A stretch of 64,000 bases of DNA, from contig NZ_JAPKNJ010000005.1 of the NCBI RefSeq assembly GCF_026343945.1, positions 124,001-188,000 of the forward strand. Direction: 5' to 3'. Under the pieces are notes generated by a model. The model searched no databases, was not told where the DNA came from, and saw only the letters and a program-made list of their open reading frames with translations. Of the stretch, positions 1-7,835 are shown in pieces; position 1 is the stretch's first letter, and each line of letters starts with the position of its first letter. The translations under genes were made by a program, and so were the position numbers. The DNA is from Kaistia algarum. Its GTDB lineage: Bacteria; Pseudomonadota; Alphaproteobacteria; Rhizobiales; Kaistiaceae.

Positions 1-32
1 GCCGGCTTCAGTTATGCCTCGATCGTCCTTGT

Positions 33-770
33 TCATCGGCGGCTCCGTTCGAGAAGGTCGATCTCCTCGGCAAGGATCGGCACTGCGAGATTGCAGGCCG
101 AAACGCCGTAGCCGACGCTGATTTTCAGCACGTCCATGATCTCGGCCACGCTGGCACCGGCTGCCAGCGCGCCCTTGATGTGGCGCCGCGTTCCGGGGGC
201 ATACATGTGGGTGAAGGAGGCGTCGAAGGCGATGCTGAGCAGCTCCGTCTCCTTGGGTGAGAATATGCAGGAGCCGTAGATGCCGGCGCCGGTTACCATG
301 AACTCGTCCGTCCAGTGCGGATCGAGCTGGAAGAACGGTTCCCAGGCCGTATTCCACTGACCGATCGCCTTCATCCGGTCGCAGGCCGGCGTTTCCCCGG
401 CAGGCCGGACCGAAGCCGCGATAGCTTCAGATCCCGCTTCCTCGAGCAGGATCGGGGCCGCCAGGCTACAGCTATGAATCGCCATGACCGATCCCATCTT
501 GATGATAGTCAGGATCTCGTCGCGCGTCGCCCCGGCATGGAGCGCGGCGCGGATATGCTGGCGGGCTCCGGCACGGTCGAGATTGGTGCAGGCCGTGCAG
601 AGCGCGACCGCGACCAGCTCGACGAAGCGCGGCGAGAGCACGCCCTCCGTCCAGGCATTGGTGCTCATGGCGCGGCAGAAGGCCGCCCATTCCGCGTCCC
701 AATCCTCCAGGATGGCATAGGCCGTCGTCGACCAAGGCCCGTTCGAACCAATGGGGGTGGACTTCACCAT
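33..770 (-). CDS. Carboxymuconolactone decarboxylase (AhpD-like) family protein
   Basis: The 245-residue protein contains two tandem AhpD/CMD-like helical repeats. The first repeat (about residues 35-90) has the CTAC pair followed by a histidine in RQHI, the usual redox/catalytic arrangement of the family. The second repeat (about 160-235) keeps RRHIKGALAAGA but has no cysteine pair, so only one half is likely active. The ATG at 770 is preferred over the one at 791 because AAGGA lies at a suitable distance upstream. It is the third gene of a leftward operon after the BKACE and VOC genes, so a role in breakdown of a ring-derived or keto-acid compound is inferred. The precise substrate cannot be read from the sequence. 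Confidence 0.85.
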   Translation of the reverse strand: MVKSTPIGSNGPWSTTAYAILEDWDAEWAAFCRAMSTNAWTEGVLSPRFVELVAVALCTACTNLDRAGARQHIRAALHAGATRDEILTIIKMGSVMAIHSCSLAAPILLEEAGSEAIAASVRPAGETPACDRMKAIGQWNTAWEPFFQLDPHWTDEFMVTGAGIYGSCIFSPKETELLSIAFDASFTHMYAPGTRRHIKGALAAGASVAEIMDVLKISVGYGVSACNLAVPILAEEIDLLERSRR

Positions 771-872
771 GTTTGTCGTCCTTCGTGCCATCCAGCCGAG
801 GTCATCCGCCGGCGTAGGAAGCGCTGTCTCAGGCTGGGCGGTTCCGGCCTTCGTTCCGTGGAGCCGAGCGCG

Positions 873-1262
873 TCAATCGGGTTCAGGCATCGGGAACGCC
901 GTCGGGTCGGGCTGCCAGACGAGACAGGTGTTTCCGGCCGGATCCGCGATCACGGCGTGCCAGGCCGTCTTCGGTACGGCGGTCTTTCGCTTGAGGATCG
1001 ATCCGCCTTCGCGGACCGCCGCTTCGACCGTTTCGTCGACGGAATCGACCTCGACGAAGTTCATCCAGCCGCGCTGCCCGAAAGAAGGCCGGCGGGCGAT
1101 CCCGCCCGTCGTCGGCGCCGTAGCCTCGGCGTTGATACTGATCCGCCAATAATCCACGCCCTCGACGCGGTCGATCTGCCAGCCGAACAAGCTGCTATAG
1201 AACCCGGCCAGTTTTTCCGGCTCATCGCCGTAGATCTCGAAGTTGCTGAGACGTCCCGCCAT
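873..1262 (-). CDS. VOC (glyoxalase/dioxygenase superfamily) protein
   Basis: A 129-residue single vicinal-oxygen-chelate domain. It starts MAGRLSNFEIYGDE and has the typical betaalphabetabetabeta landmarks: FEIYG at the start, FYSSLFGW after the first helix, FVEVDSVDETV in the middle and ADPAGNTCLVWQ at the end. The open frame continues upstream of 1262, but similarity begins at this ATG. It sits between the BKACE gene (58 bp upstream) and the CMD gene (about 100 bp downstream) on the same strand, so it is probably co-transcribed. VOC proteins of this size are often isomerases, lyases or small-molecule binders; the reaction is unknown here. Confidence 0.85.
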   Translation of the reverse strand: MAGRLSNFEIYGDEPEKLAGFYSSLFGWQIDRVEGVDYWRISINAEATAPTTGGIARRPSFGQRGWMNFVEVDSVDETVEAAVREGGSILKRKTAVPKTAWHAVIADPAGNTCLVWQPDPTAFPMPEPD

Positions 1263-1320
1263 GATGGTCTCCGGAACTCTGGGGCGGGGCAGCGCCAGCC
1301 GGCGCCGCCCCGTGACATGA

Positions 1321-2502
1321 TCAGCTCTGGAACTTGGCCTTGGCCGTAGCGGCCGCTTCCATGGCAATCTTGGCGGCGCCGGGCGGCACCATGCAGTAGG
1401 CCATGGGGTGCGAGTCGCCACCATTCTTGGCGGTATTCTTCTTCCCGTCAGTGTCGAAGACCAGGAAGCCCTTGTCACCATCGCGACGGTTCGGCGGCAA
1501 GCCGAGATGATGCAGCGTCTCCTCGACGCTGTCGTACCAGACTCCGACCTTGAGGATTTCCCGCGCCTCGTCGGAATTGGCGACCTTGCGGCCGAACTCC
1601 TCTGCAATGCGCACGGCGCCCTCGATCTGCTGCACAGAGCTGCGGCGCTTCTTGTCAGGCCCCCAGATGTTGTCCTCGTTGCCGACGCGCACATGCTGGC
1701 CAAGCACGATAGCCATGGCGGAGAGAGAGATCAGACCGCGCATACTGGACCAGAAGGTCGAGACGGCTCCCTGCGGAACTTGGCGCAGGAAGTCCATCCA
1801 ATGATACGGGTTTCGGCCAAGCGTGCCGCCGCCATAGCCGGCGATGGCAAGGTTCATCGGTCCCATATAGACCCCGGCGCGGATCAGCCGCTCGATGATC
1901 TCGAGCTGATGGACATGTGCCGGCACAAAATAGGGTTGGATGCGATTGGCGCGGAGCCGCTTCAGGTGCTCGAGATAGAAGGCAGGGCCGGCGTCGACCC
2001 ACATGCCCGACCATGCGGCCTGCACCTGTGGATTGTTGTCGAGATGGGTGCCCTTGATGTCGTCCGGCACGAACATCGAAACCACGTCCCACTGCGTGGT
2101 GCCGGTGGCGATGGTGACGAAATCCGGCTTCGGATCGAGTTCGGTCAACATGTGGCGGGTATCGTAGTCGAGCCACTTTGCCTTGGCTTCCGCCGTGTGC
2201 GGCGCGAACGAGATCGAGCCGCCGACCTGCAGGATCATCTTCGGTACGGCTTCCCTGAGGCGGCCGAGAAAATAGTTGTACTGGTCGAAATTGGTGGAGC
2301 CCTGGCCGGTGGCAGGGTCTCGAACATGCACGTGCAGCATCGTTGCGCCGGCGTTGTAACAATCGACGGCGACTTGGACCTGCTCGTCCCATGTGAGCGG
2401 GATGTCGGCATCGCCCGGCAGCCACTGGGGTCCAAACGGGGCCGCCGTGATGATCAACGGCTGCATGTTCTCGGGCAGTATGGAATCGTCCGTGTAGTAC
2501 AT
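1321..2502 (-). CDS. BKACE family protein (3-keto-5-aminohexanoate cleavage-like)
   Basis: The 393-residue protein has the beta-keto acid cleavage enzyme (DUF849/BKACE) signature: PLIITAAPFGP near the N-terminus and the metal-binding HVHVRDP motif at about residue 55, inside a TIM-barrel fold. Family members condense a beta-keto acid with acetyl-CoA to give acetoacetate and a new CoA ester. The ATG at 2502 is chosen because GAGGA precedes it; the longer frame adds unrelated residues. It is the first gene of the leftward operon and divergent from the AraC regulator at 2836, which is the natural candidate controller. The substrate is not predictable without the active-site subclass. Confidence 0.9.
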   Translation of the reverse strand: MYYTDDSILPENMQPLIITAAPFGPQWLPGDADIPLTWDEQVQVAVDCYNAGATMLHVHVRDPATGQGSTNFDQYNYFLGRLREAVPKMILQVGGSISFAPHTAEAKAKWLDYDTRHMLTELDPKPDFVTIATGTTQWDVVSMFVPDDIKGTHLDNNPQVQAAWSGMWVDAGPAFYLEHLKRLRANRIQPYFVPAHVHQLEIIERLIRAGVYMGPMNLAIAGYGGGTLGRNPYHWMDFLRQVPQGAVSTFWSSMRGLISLSAMAIVLGQHVRVGNEDNIWGPDKKRRSSVQQIEGAVRIAEEFGRKVANSDEAREILKVGVWYDSVEETLHHLGLPPNRRDGDKGFLVFDTDGKKNTAKNGGDSHPMAYCMVPPGAAKIAMEAAATAKAKFQS

Positions 2503-2835
2503 TGTGTCCTCGCTTCTGAACGGCCGGACATTTGCCCAGCTCACAGGCGAACGTTCGGACAGGCAGGCACAGGCCCTAAAGCCCCAGAGACGCACATCTC
2601 GCAGGCATGGCTTATCGTCTTCGGCCGCGCGACAGTCGCGCGTTCCGACGCAATGAGGTCTTGCCACTTGCTTGATAATATCTGCGACGTGTGCGCCGCT
2701 GACCTGTTCGACTGTCGAGCCCTTTGGATCCCCCACCGCTCGACGTGTTCTGGCATCGGTCTAAAGTAAGTTCGAGTTGCCGACTTGCGATTTTGCGACT
2801 GTCGTGAAAACTTCCGCGGGCGGGAGGATAGCTGA
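2503..2835. promoter_or_regulatory. Divergent promoter region between BKACE operon and AraC-type gene
   Basis: This 333-bp gene-free interval separates two diverging genes and must hold both promoters. The only pattern I see is a short GCGA-containing near direct repeat around 2780-2805 (cttgcgattttgcgac), of the sort AraC proteins can use. The assignment is weak. The SD of the AraC-type gene (GGGAGGA) lies just before 2836. Confidence 0.35.
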
Positions 2836-3837
2836 ATGACGCAAGGGTGGCAGCGTGTCGGCGCGATGAGCGCGCTGCCAGAGGTCGTGCGTGACCTCGG
2901 CGTCGATCCGGCCGAAGTGGCGGCCGAGGCGGGGATCGATCTTGCGCTGCTGGCCGACCAGGAGAGCCAGATTCCGTTTCGTGCCGCATGTCTGCTTGCC
3001 AGGATCGCCGCCGAACGGACGGGTTGCGATCACATCGGCCTGCTCGTCGCCGCGAGAGAAGGAAGCGACACGCGCAGCATCGGTGCCGTCGGCGCGCTCA
3101 TGAGGAATGCGCCGACGTTGGGCCGCGCGCTGCTCGATATTTGCGAGAACCATCACCGCTATGTCCGCGGCGGCGTGCCCTATCTCGTCGCGCGCGATGA
3201 CTCGGCCTGGCTCGGCTATTCGATCTACGAAAATACCGGCGCTTCAGTGGACCATTTTCAGGTCGGCGCCCTTGCCGTCGGCCTGAGCATGGCGAAGGAA
3301 CTTTGCGGCGCTCGCCCCGACGAGGTGCTGCTGTCGCGGAAAGCACCCGCCGACCCACAGCCTTATCGCCAATTCTTTCGTGCGCCGGTGACATTCGATG
3401 CCGATCAGTCGGCGCTTGTGTTCTCCAGGGCGACTCTGGCCCTGCCGGTTGTTCGCGCCGACCCTGCGAAGCGGCGCGCCCTTGAAACGCAGGTCCGCGA
3501 CTATTGGGCGGTCGATCTCCCGAACATTTCGGATCAGGTCGTCCGCTTGCTGAGGCCGCGAGTCCTCTTCATGGACGACCGGCTGGCTTCTGTTGCCAAT
3601 GCCCTGGCGATGCATCCACGTGTTCTGGAGCGCGCCCTGCAGGCCGAGGGAACGAGCTTTCGCGCGCTGCTGAAACAGACTCAGATTGACGTCGCTAAGC
3701 GTCTGATGACCGGCACCCGCCTCAGCATCACGGCGATCGGTGCAGCGCTCGGCTATGCAGATACGAGTGCTTTCAGCAACGCTTTCAGGCGCATGACCGG
3801 GCAATCGCCGCGCGCATGGCGGGCTGGCAACTTCTAG
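2836..3837 (+). CDS. AraC family transcriptional regulator
   Basis: A 333-residue protein with an N-terminal arabinose-binding-like effector domain (about 20-200) and a C-terminal AraC double helix-turn-helix (about 240-330). The end carries the family hallmark SITAIGAALGYADTSAFSNAF followed, after a short linker, by GQSPRAWR. The start has a good SD (GGGAGGA, 8 bp spacing). The layout resembles the OruR/ArgR-like AraC group. It diverges from the BKACE/VOC/CMD operon, which suggests it controls that operon in response to the substrate or a pathway intermediate. A MITE-like element begins 5 bp after its stop codon. Confidence 0.92.
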   Translation: MTQGWQRVGAMSALPEVVRDLGVDPAEVAAEAGIDLALLADQESQIPFRAACLLARIAAERTGCDHIGLLVAAREGSDTRSIGAVGALMRNAPTLGRALLDICENHHRYVRGGVPYLVARDDSAWLGYSIYENTGASVDHFQVGALAVGLSMAKELCGARPDEVLLSRKAPADPQPYRQFFRAPVTFDADQSALVFSRATLALPVVRADPAKRRALETQVRDYWAVDLPNISDQVVRLLRPRVLFMDDRLASVANALAMHPRVLERALQAEGTSFRALLKQTQIDVAKRLMTGTRLSITAIGAALGYADTSAFSNAFRRMTGQSPRAWRAGNF

Positions 3838-3842
3838 ATCGG

Positions 3843-4029
3843 TGTGGATAGGCGCGTCATGGAGGCCTCGGCTTGAATCGACCTAACTATCTAACTTTCA
3901 TCATAACTTTTGAATGCACTCGGGGTTGTGATCGGCGCCGATCGAGACACGGCAAACATAGAATTTATGAAGTATTCTCAATTAGTTGAAGTCATCTGGT
4001 ACGGGGCCTTGCTTGGGCGCTTGATCACA
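3843..4029 (+). repeat. MITE-like element, copy 1 (187 bp)
   Basis: It starts TGTGGATAGGCGC and ends GCGCTTGATCACA, which are imperfect inverted ends. The interior aligns along its whole length with copies at 9341-9528 and 10527-10714, sharing the 13-bp core GATCGGCGCCGAT (3930-3942) and the AGAATTTatGAAG..CTCA block. It contains no coding capacity. No obvious target-site duplication is seen. It could alternatively be a solo relic of an IS end. Confidence 0.75.
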
Positions 4030-4044
4030 TGCTGAGGGTTTGTG

Positions 4045-4110
4045 GTCGGTTTTGTCGGCGCGCATGGCGATGCGTTTGAAATCTCTGAGTTTGCAGAAGA
4101 AGTCGGCCTT
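4045..4110 (-). pseudogene. IS5-family transposase C-terminal relic
   Basis: On the minus strand this reads KADFFCKLRDFKRIAMRADK, then TD, which closely matches the end of IS5/IS427-type transposases (typical form: FFxKLKDFRRIATRYDKT). Similarity stops after DKTD, next to the MITE-like copy at 3843-4029. The fragment starts at the stop codon of the neighbouring ABM-like gene, so an insertion or deletion ended exactly there. About 22 codons survive; it is non-functional. Confidence 0.6.
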
Positions 4111-5089
4111 AGCCATGGCCCCAGTTCCAGGCAATGAGGCCGGCATAGAGGGCCATGGAGAGGCCATAGAGCACGGCGAGCAGGCAGTAGCCTAGAAGGT
4201 TCCTTCGCAAGCCGGGATCGGGCTGGAGCCACCATTCGAGCCTTTTGAAGGCTGCCGGAGCGATCCACCAGCCGAGGAACTGGGTACTCGCGACATTGCC
4301 GATGAAGAGTGACAGCCAGAACGGCACGCCGTGGACGTCAATGAATGGTTTGCTGATGAAATAGCCCCAGAGGAAGACGACCGGATAGAGCACCAGAAGC
4401 ACGATGAGATTGCTCTTGAAGATGAATGATGGTGTCTGATCAGCGGGTTGGCCCGCGGGGAACCAGAAATTGAATCCGTAGCTGGCGCGCTTCACCGCAA
4501 GGCCGGTGTTGAACTGTCGGCCTACCTGCAGGAGGGCTTCGCGCTGCGGCGAGTCCATCCAGGCGCTCAGGTTCGCATCGGTGTCGAATGACAGAACGAT
4601 GACCCAGTCGTCATGCAGGCCGGGGATCGGTCGTTCGATCTTGTGGCGCAGGAACCCCCTGAACTCCGCCTCCGCCGCCTGGATACTCGCCTGCCAGGCG
4701 AGGAACTCTACCTCCTCGTCCGGCGGCACATTGAAGGAGATGACGGCGGAGACCGCTTCCGCACGGTGGCCGCCAGCCTCTGGCAGGAGGTGGACGTCCT
4801 CAGGTCCGGCGGCAAAGCGTTGGATATCCTCGACGAGCCGGGCGCGTACGTCGCTATGCAGCCAGCCTCTCGCCGCGGCGGGCGTCGCGAACTCGATGAT
4901 CTGAACCCAGTCCAGCTGGGCGGGCGGCCGTGGCGCAACCACCTCGAGGCCCAGGAAACCGGGCCAAAGTTTGAGCGCTTCCGCGACGCCGCCCGTCCAG
5001 TGCGTAAACGCGGCGTAGCCCTCGTCGGCAATGCGTTGTTGGATGACGAGAGCGACCGGCTGGTCGGGCACTTGGCTCTTCAAGCTCAT
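4109..5089 (-). CDS. Double ABM-domain protein with C-terminal membrane segments
   Basis: A 326-residue protein. Residues about 10-100 and 110-210 look like two antibiotic-biosynthesis-monooxygenase (ABM, dimeric ferredoxin-like) repeats, e.g. FTHWTGGVAEALKLWPGFLGLEV and a second copy around ASIQAAEAEFRGFL. The C-terminal third is hydrophobic with about three membrane helices (LIVLLVLYPVVFLWGYF, FWLSLFIGNVAS, GYCLLAVLYGLSMALYAG). Such ABM-plus-membrane proteins are known but uncharacterised. ATG 5089 is chosen at MSLKSQ, where similarity begins. Its upstream region contains one of the two LuxR-type palindromes (5333-5360), so it is probably a target of the regulator at 5403. Its last codon abuts a transposase relic, so the natural C-terminus may be altered. 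Confidence 0.75.
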   Translation of the reverse strand: MSLKSQVPDQPVALVIQQRIADEGYAAFTHWTGGVAEALKLWPGFLGLEVVAPRPPAQLDWVQIIEFATPAAARGWLHSDVRARLVEDIQRFAAGPEDVHLLPEAGGHRAEAVSAVISFNVPPDEEVEFLAWQASIQAAEAEFRGFLRHKIERPIPGLHDDWVIVLSFDTDANLSAWMDSPQREALLQVGRQFNTGLAVKRASYGFNFWFPAGQPADQTPSFIFKSNLIVLLVLYPVVFLWGYFISKPFIDVHGVPFWLSLFIGNVASTQFLGWWIAPAAFKRLEWWLQPDPGLRRNLLGYCLLAVLYGLSMALYAGLIAWNWGHG

Positions 5090-5332
5090 ATACGTGATCC
5101 GCTCAGCTACTATTTTCCAGGGGTATGGCGGCGCGTGCCCGTCACCCTGGTCTCGCCGGCAGAACGGCCGTCGCCTCACAATGATCCTGCGCGGATGGCA
5201 CGTGGCCTCCGCCGCGCCCCCTAGCCGGGACGGACGACAGGACATAGACGAACGGCGATGCTTCCCTTGGAGATCATTGTGAAAACGCGCCTCCACGGCA
5301 CCCGGAACCGTCTAGCAGGCCGACGGCAATGC

Positions 5333-5360
5333 CGCATATCCCTCACTTGGGGGATATGCG
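5333..5360. promoter_or_regulatory. Palindromic operator candidate, site 1 (LuxR-type)
   Basis: Ten-base perfect arms CGCATATCCC (5333-5342) and GGGATATGCG (5351-5360) surround an 8-base centre. The core TCCCTCACTTGGGGGATA is repeated with one mismatch on the opposite strand at 6564-6588. It lies 244 bp upstream of the ABM-like gene and just beyond the 3' end of the LuxR-type regulator gene. Confidence 0.65.
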
Positions 5361-5402
5361 TCGCGTCCCGTCGACGACACTGGAGATGCGAGCCGGCAGA
5401 GG

Positions 5403-6152
5403 CTATCGGTCCCCGCCATCTCCCATTTGAAAGCGCTTCACCAGGGTCATGTGGGAATTGACGCCGAAATGGCTGTAGATGGTCTTCTGGTATTGCGCGA
5501 TAGTATATTCGGACAGGGACAGGCTGATGGCCATCTCCTTGCGCGTGTGACCGTCGAGCAGAAGATTGAGCACAAGCCGGAGCCGCGGAGACAGGCGCGG
5601 CACCGTGGCGCCTCGGTCCGTCGGCCACCCCTGTTCGTGCAGCCAGGGAAGCTCACTGAGCAGGATGTGTGCCATGCGCGATTCCCGCTCGGAGAAGGGC
5701 TGATCGTTTCCCCGCCGAAAGATGCAGATCGTGCTGACGGCCCGATTATCGATGGGGCGGAGCGAGAAAATGAAAGGCCCGATATCTGCATCGCGCAGAT
5801 AGGCGCCGACGCCGGACGCGACGAAGGTCGATTCGTCGACGACCTGCTGCCGAGTACGCGTGACGTGGGACGCTTTTTGGCGCATTTCACCCAGGAGCTT
5901 TGCTGACGTCCATGCCATGTCGGGGTGGCCGGCCGCCAGGATCAGCCGGGCGTAGCGCGCCTCGTCGAGGCCGCCATGCGCCATGCCGAGATAGACGGGC
6001 ATCTCGCCGGGTTCAACGGCGCAGCCGAGACTCCAGGTCCAGGCATCGGCCTTGATGAGTTGGCAGATACCTTCCACGAGCTGACGCTTCACGCCGGCGA
6101 AATCGCGCTGCGAGACGATGACATCGCCAAGCAATCGGACGATGTCGCGCAC
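5403..6152 (-). CDS. LuxR family transcriptional regulator
   Basis: A 249-residue protein with a GAF/PAS-like N-terminal half of unknown ligand (about 1-170) and a C-terminal LuxR/FixJ helix-turn-helix (about 185-245: LSPRLRLVLNLLLDGHTRKEMA, SLSEYTIAQYQKTIYSHFGV). No acyl-homoserine-lactone pocket residues or receiver domain are recognisable, so the signal is unknown. The frame begins with GTG at 6152 and no ATG is available before an upstream stop. Two near-identical palindromes flank the gene (5333-5360 and 6564-6588). Because they are symmetric and LuxR domains bind as dimers, they are the probable binding sites. Confidence 0.88.
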   Translation of the reverse strand: MRDIVRLLGDVIVSQRDFAGVKRQLVEGICQLIKADAWTWSLGCAVEPGEMPVYLGMAHGGLDEARYARLILAAGHPDMAWTSAKLLGEMRQKASHVTRTRQQVVDESTFVASGVGAYLRDADIGPFIFSLRPIDNRAVSTICIFRRGNDQPFSERESRMAHILLSELPWLHEQGWPTDRGATVPRLSPRLRLVLNLLLDGHTRKEMAISLSLSEYTIAQYQKTIYSHFGVNSHMTLVKRFQMGDGGDR

Positions 6153-7019
6153 ATCCGATTCTAAGAGGCGGCAGCAGGATCGGCTGGCATAGATGTCAGG
6201 TCGTTAGTCATGCTACGCCGAGATCATGGAAGCGCGAATACTGGTTAGATTCCCGCCAAAGGCCCCCAATGAGCAGGAATTTCAGCAAGGGAAAACTATG
6301 AAAGAATAGCTGGCGGGTCAATCTCCGGCCAGGAAAATCGCCGAGGGAATAGAGGCTTGAACCTGCGCCGATGCGCCCCGCGCGCGCCTTGGCCGCTTGG
6401 CGAAACCGGTTGACGCTCTTTTCGGCCGCCGGAGATCATCTCTCTGAATTTGTTCGCGCTTTCAAGGTGCTGGAGCAGATCGCGCCCTCTCGGAGCGAGA
6501 GCGGATCCATGCGGGATTGTGGCGCTGCCTTTGGAGGTGATCGCTTCGCGGCGGAGTTGCGAACCTATCCCCCAAATGAGGGAATAGGCGGGATCGTGGA
6601 AGGTCTGCTAGACGGATCGAGTTATCCGCCATGAGGCCGATAGTCTCGCGAGAACCTTCAGCCCCTCAAGGAGCGCCGTTTCCGATGCAAGGCCACGCAC
6701 ATATTCTGTACGCAGACATATGAGCTTCGCGGCACGCCTGCTTGTCTCCGCTGAGACTTTCCCGGGTCTGTTCGCCGGAGCGGGTTGCGGTGCCCGCCCG
6801 CATCGTCCTCGCAAGGTACGTGTCGCCGGGTCGTTTCGTCAAAGACGCTGGGCGGCAACCGTTCCGGGGGCGGCGATGCCTCGCCGTGGCGTTCGAGGGT
6901 CGCACCGCGCCTGCGTCCATCCTGACATTCGAGGCCGCAGCTCTTCTGAAGTGATTCTCAAGGCGCCCTGACGAGAGCAGGCCGTTTCAATCCAACCGGA
7001 ACCAAAGTGGGGAACGCAA
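6153..7019. other. Long gene-free interval with operator site 2
   Basis: This 867-bp stretch lies between the LuxR-type gene and the deaminase. Short open frames exist (for example 6371-6634 on the plus strand), but none has a recognisable domain or protein-like composition. The only clear signal is the palindrome at 6564-6588. The interval may be a decayed gene or a long leader. Confidence 0.5.
6564..6588. promoter_or_regulatory. Palindromic operator candidate, site 2 (LuxR-type)
   Basis: The plus strand reads CCTATCCCCC, then AAATG, then AGGGAATAGG. Its reverse complement contains TCCCTCATTTGGGGGATA, identical at 17 of 18 positions to site 1. Relative to the palindrome's slight asymmetry, site 1 faces the ABM-like gene and site 2 faces the deaminase gene at 7020. 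This fits one regulator driving both. Confidence 0.65.
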
Positions 7020-7511
7020 ATGACAGTCGAACTTACGAAAGAGCAGCATCGGGCCAACATGCTCAAAGCGATCGACAAGATGCGTCAGGCGGGCGTCGTC
7101 GATAAGACCGGCGGGCCGTTCGGATGCGTCATCTTTCTGAATGGCGAAATCGTCGCGGCCGAAGGAAACCGAGTGATCGCCGAGCATGATCCGACCGCCC
7201 ATGCCGAAGTCGTCGCGATCCGCGAGGCGAGCAAGAATCTCGGGACACATGATCTCTCGGGTGCCATTCTATATACGAGCTGCATGTGCTGCCCGATGTG
7301 CTACTCGGCCTCATATTGGGCGCGTGTTTCCAAGGTTTTCTACGCTGCCGAGTGCGACGACTACGCCGATATCTTCGATGATAGCGTCATCTACCGGGAC
7401 CTTGAGCAGCCGTTCCATGATCGCGCCCTCAAGCCCGAAGAGCTTTGCCGCGCAGAAGCCAACGCCGTGTGGGACGAGTTCCGCGCGTTGCCTGACGGCG
7501 CCCGCTATTGA
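7020..7511 (+). CDS. Nucleoside/nucleobase deaminase (cytidine deaminase superfamily)
   Basis: A 163-residue zinc-dependent deaminase. The catalytic set is TAHAEVVAI (zinc ligand H61, proton-shuttling E63) and SCMCCPMC (zinc ligands C91 and C94), as in guanine deaminase/TadA-like enzymes. The usual EPC sequence before the first cysteine is here MCC, giving two extra cysteines (C88, C90). The SD is GGGGA. The product deaminates a free base or nucleoside in the cytoplasm; guanine deaminase-type activity is the best guess. A strong 12-bp hairpin follows at 7565-7592, so it is probably transcribed alone. Confidence 0.88.
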   Translation: MTVELTKEQHRANMLKAIDKMRQAGVVDKTGGPFGCVIFLNGEIVAAEGNRVIAEHDPTAHAEVVAIREASKNLGTHDLSGAILYTSCMCCPMCYSASYWARVSKVFYAAECDDYADIFDDSVIYRDLEQPFHDRALKPEELCRAEANAVWDEFRALPDGARY

Positions 7512-7564
7512 TCGGTGCTGGAAAGCAGGTGGAGCTAGCGATCGCTCCGGTCATTCGTGAGCTT

Positions 7565-7592
7565 GGCGACGGATCCGTAGGGATCCGTCGCC
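7565..7592. terminator. Hairpin downstream of deaminase gene
   Basis: Perfect 12-bp arms GGCGACGGATCC (7565-7576) and GGATCCGTCGCC (7581-7592) with loop GTAG, about 50 bp after the deaminase stop. There is no T-run after it, so it may stop transcription inefficiently or serve as an mRNA 3' stabiliser. Confidence 0.55.
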
Positions 7593-7835
7593 CCGCTTAG
7601 GACTAGGGAATATCCGCACGTCCGGCCTGCGTCGCAGGCCGGTCAAGCGCCTCATCCGAACGCTGGGCGGAGAAAATAGGGACGCCCGTGCTCAGGCATA
7701 GGACGGCGCCAAATTGCCGGAAAAGACGCCGGTCTCCTGTCCCAGCCGCCATTATACGCTCATTGCCGCCGGCCGCGCTTTTCGGAGTGTCGGCAGCAGA
7801 TCTCAGTCGTTGAATCAGGATCGCAGAGCCGAGAC
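7593..7835. other. Interval before the flavin oxidase gene
   Basis: About 240 bp without a credible gene. It must contain the promoter of the FAD oxidase, but no convincing -35/-10 pair was identified by eye. I see no repeat or palindrome matching the LuxR-type operator. Confidence 0.4.

Noticed and set aside
1408..2769. 453-codon frame opposite the BKACE gene
   Set aside because: Antisense of a well-supported gene, no domain or SD.
6371..6634. 87-codon frame in the gap before the deaminase
   Set aside because: Contains the palindromic operator candidate, has no SD and no protein-like pattern.
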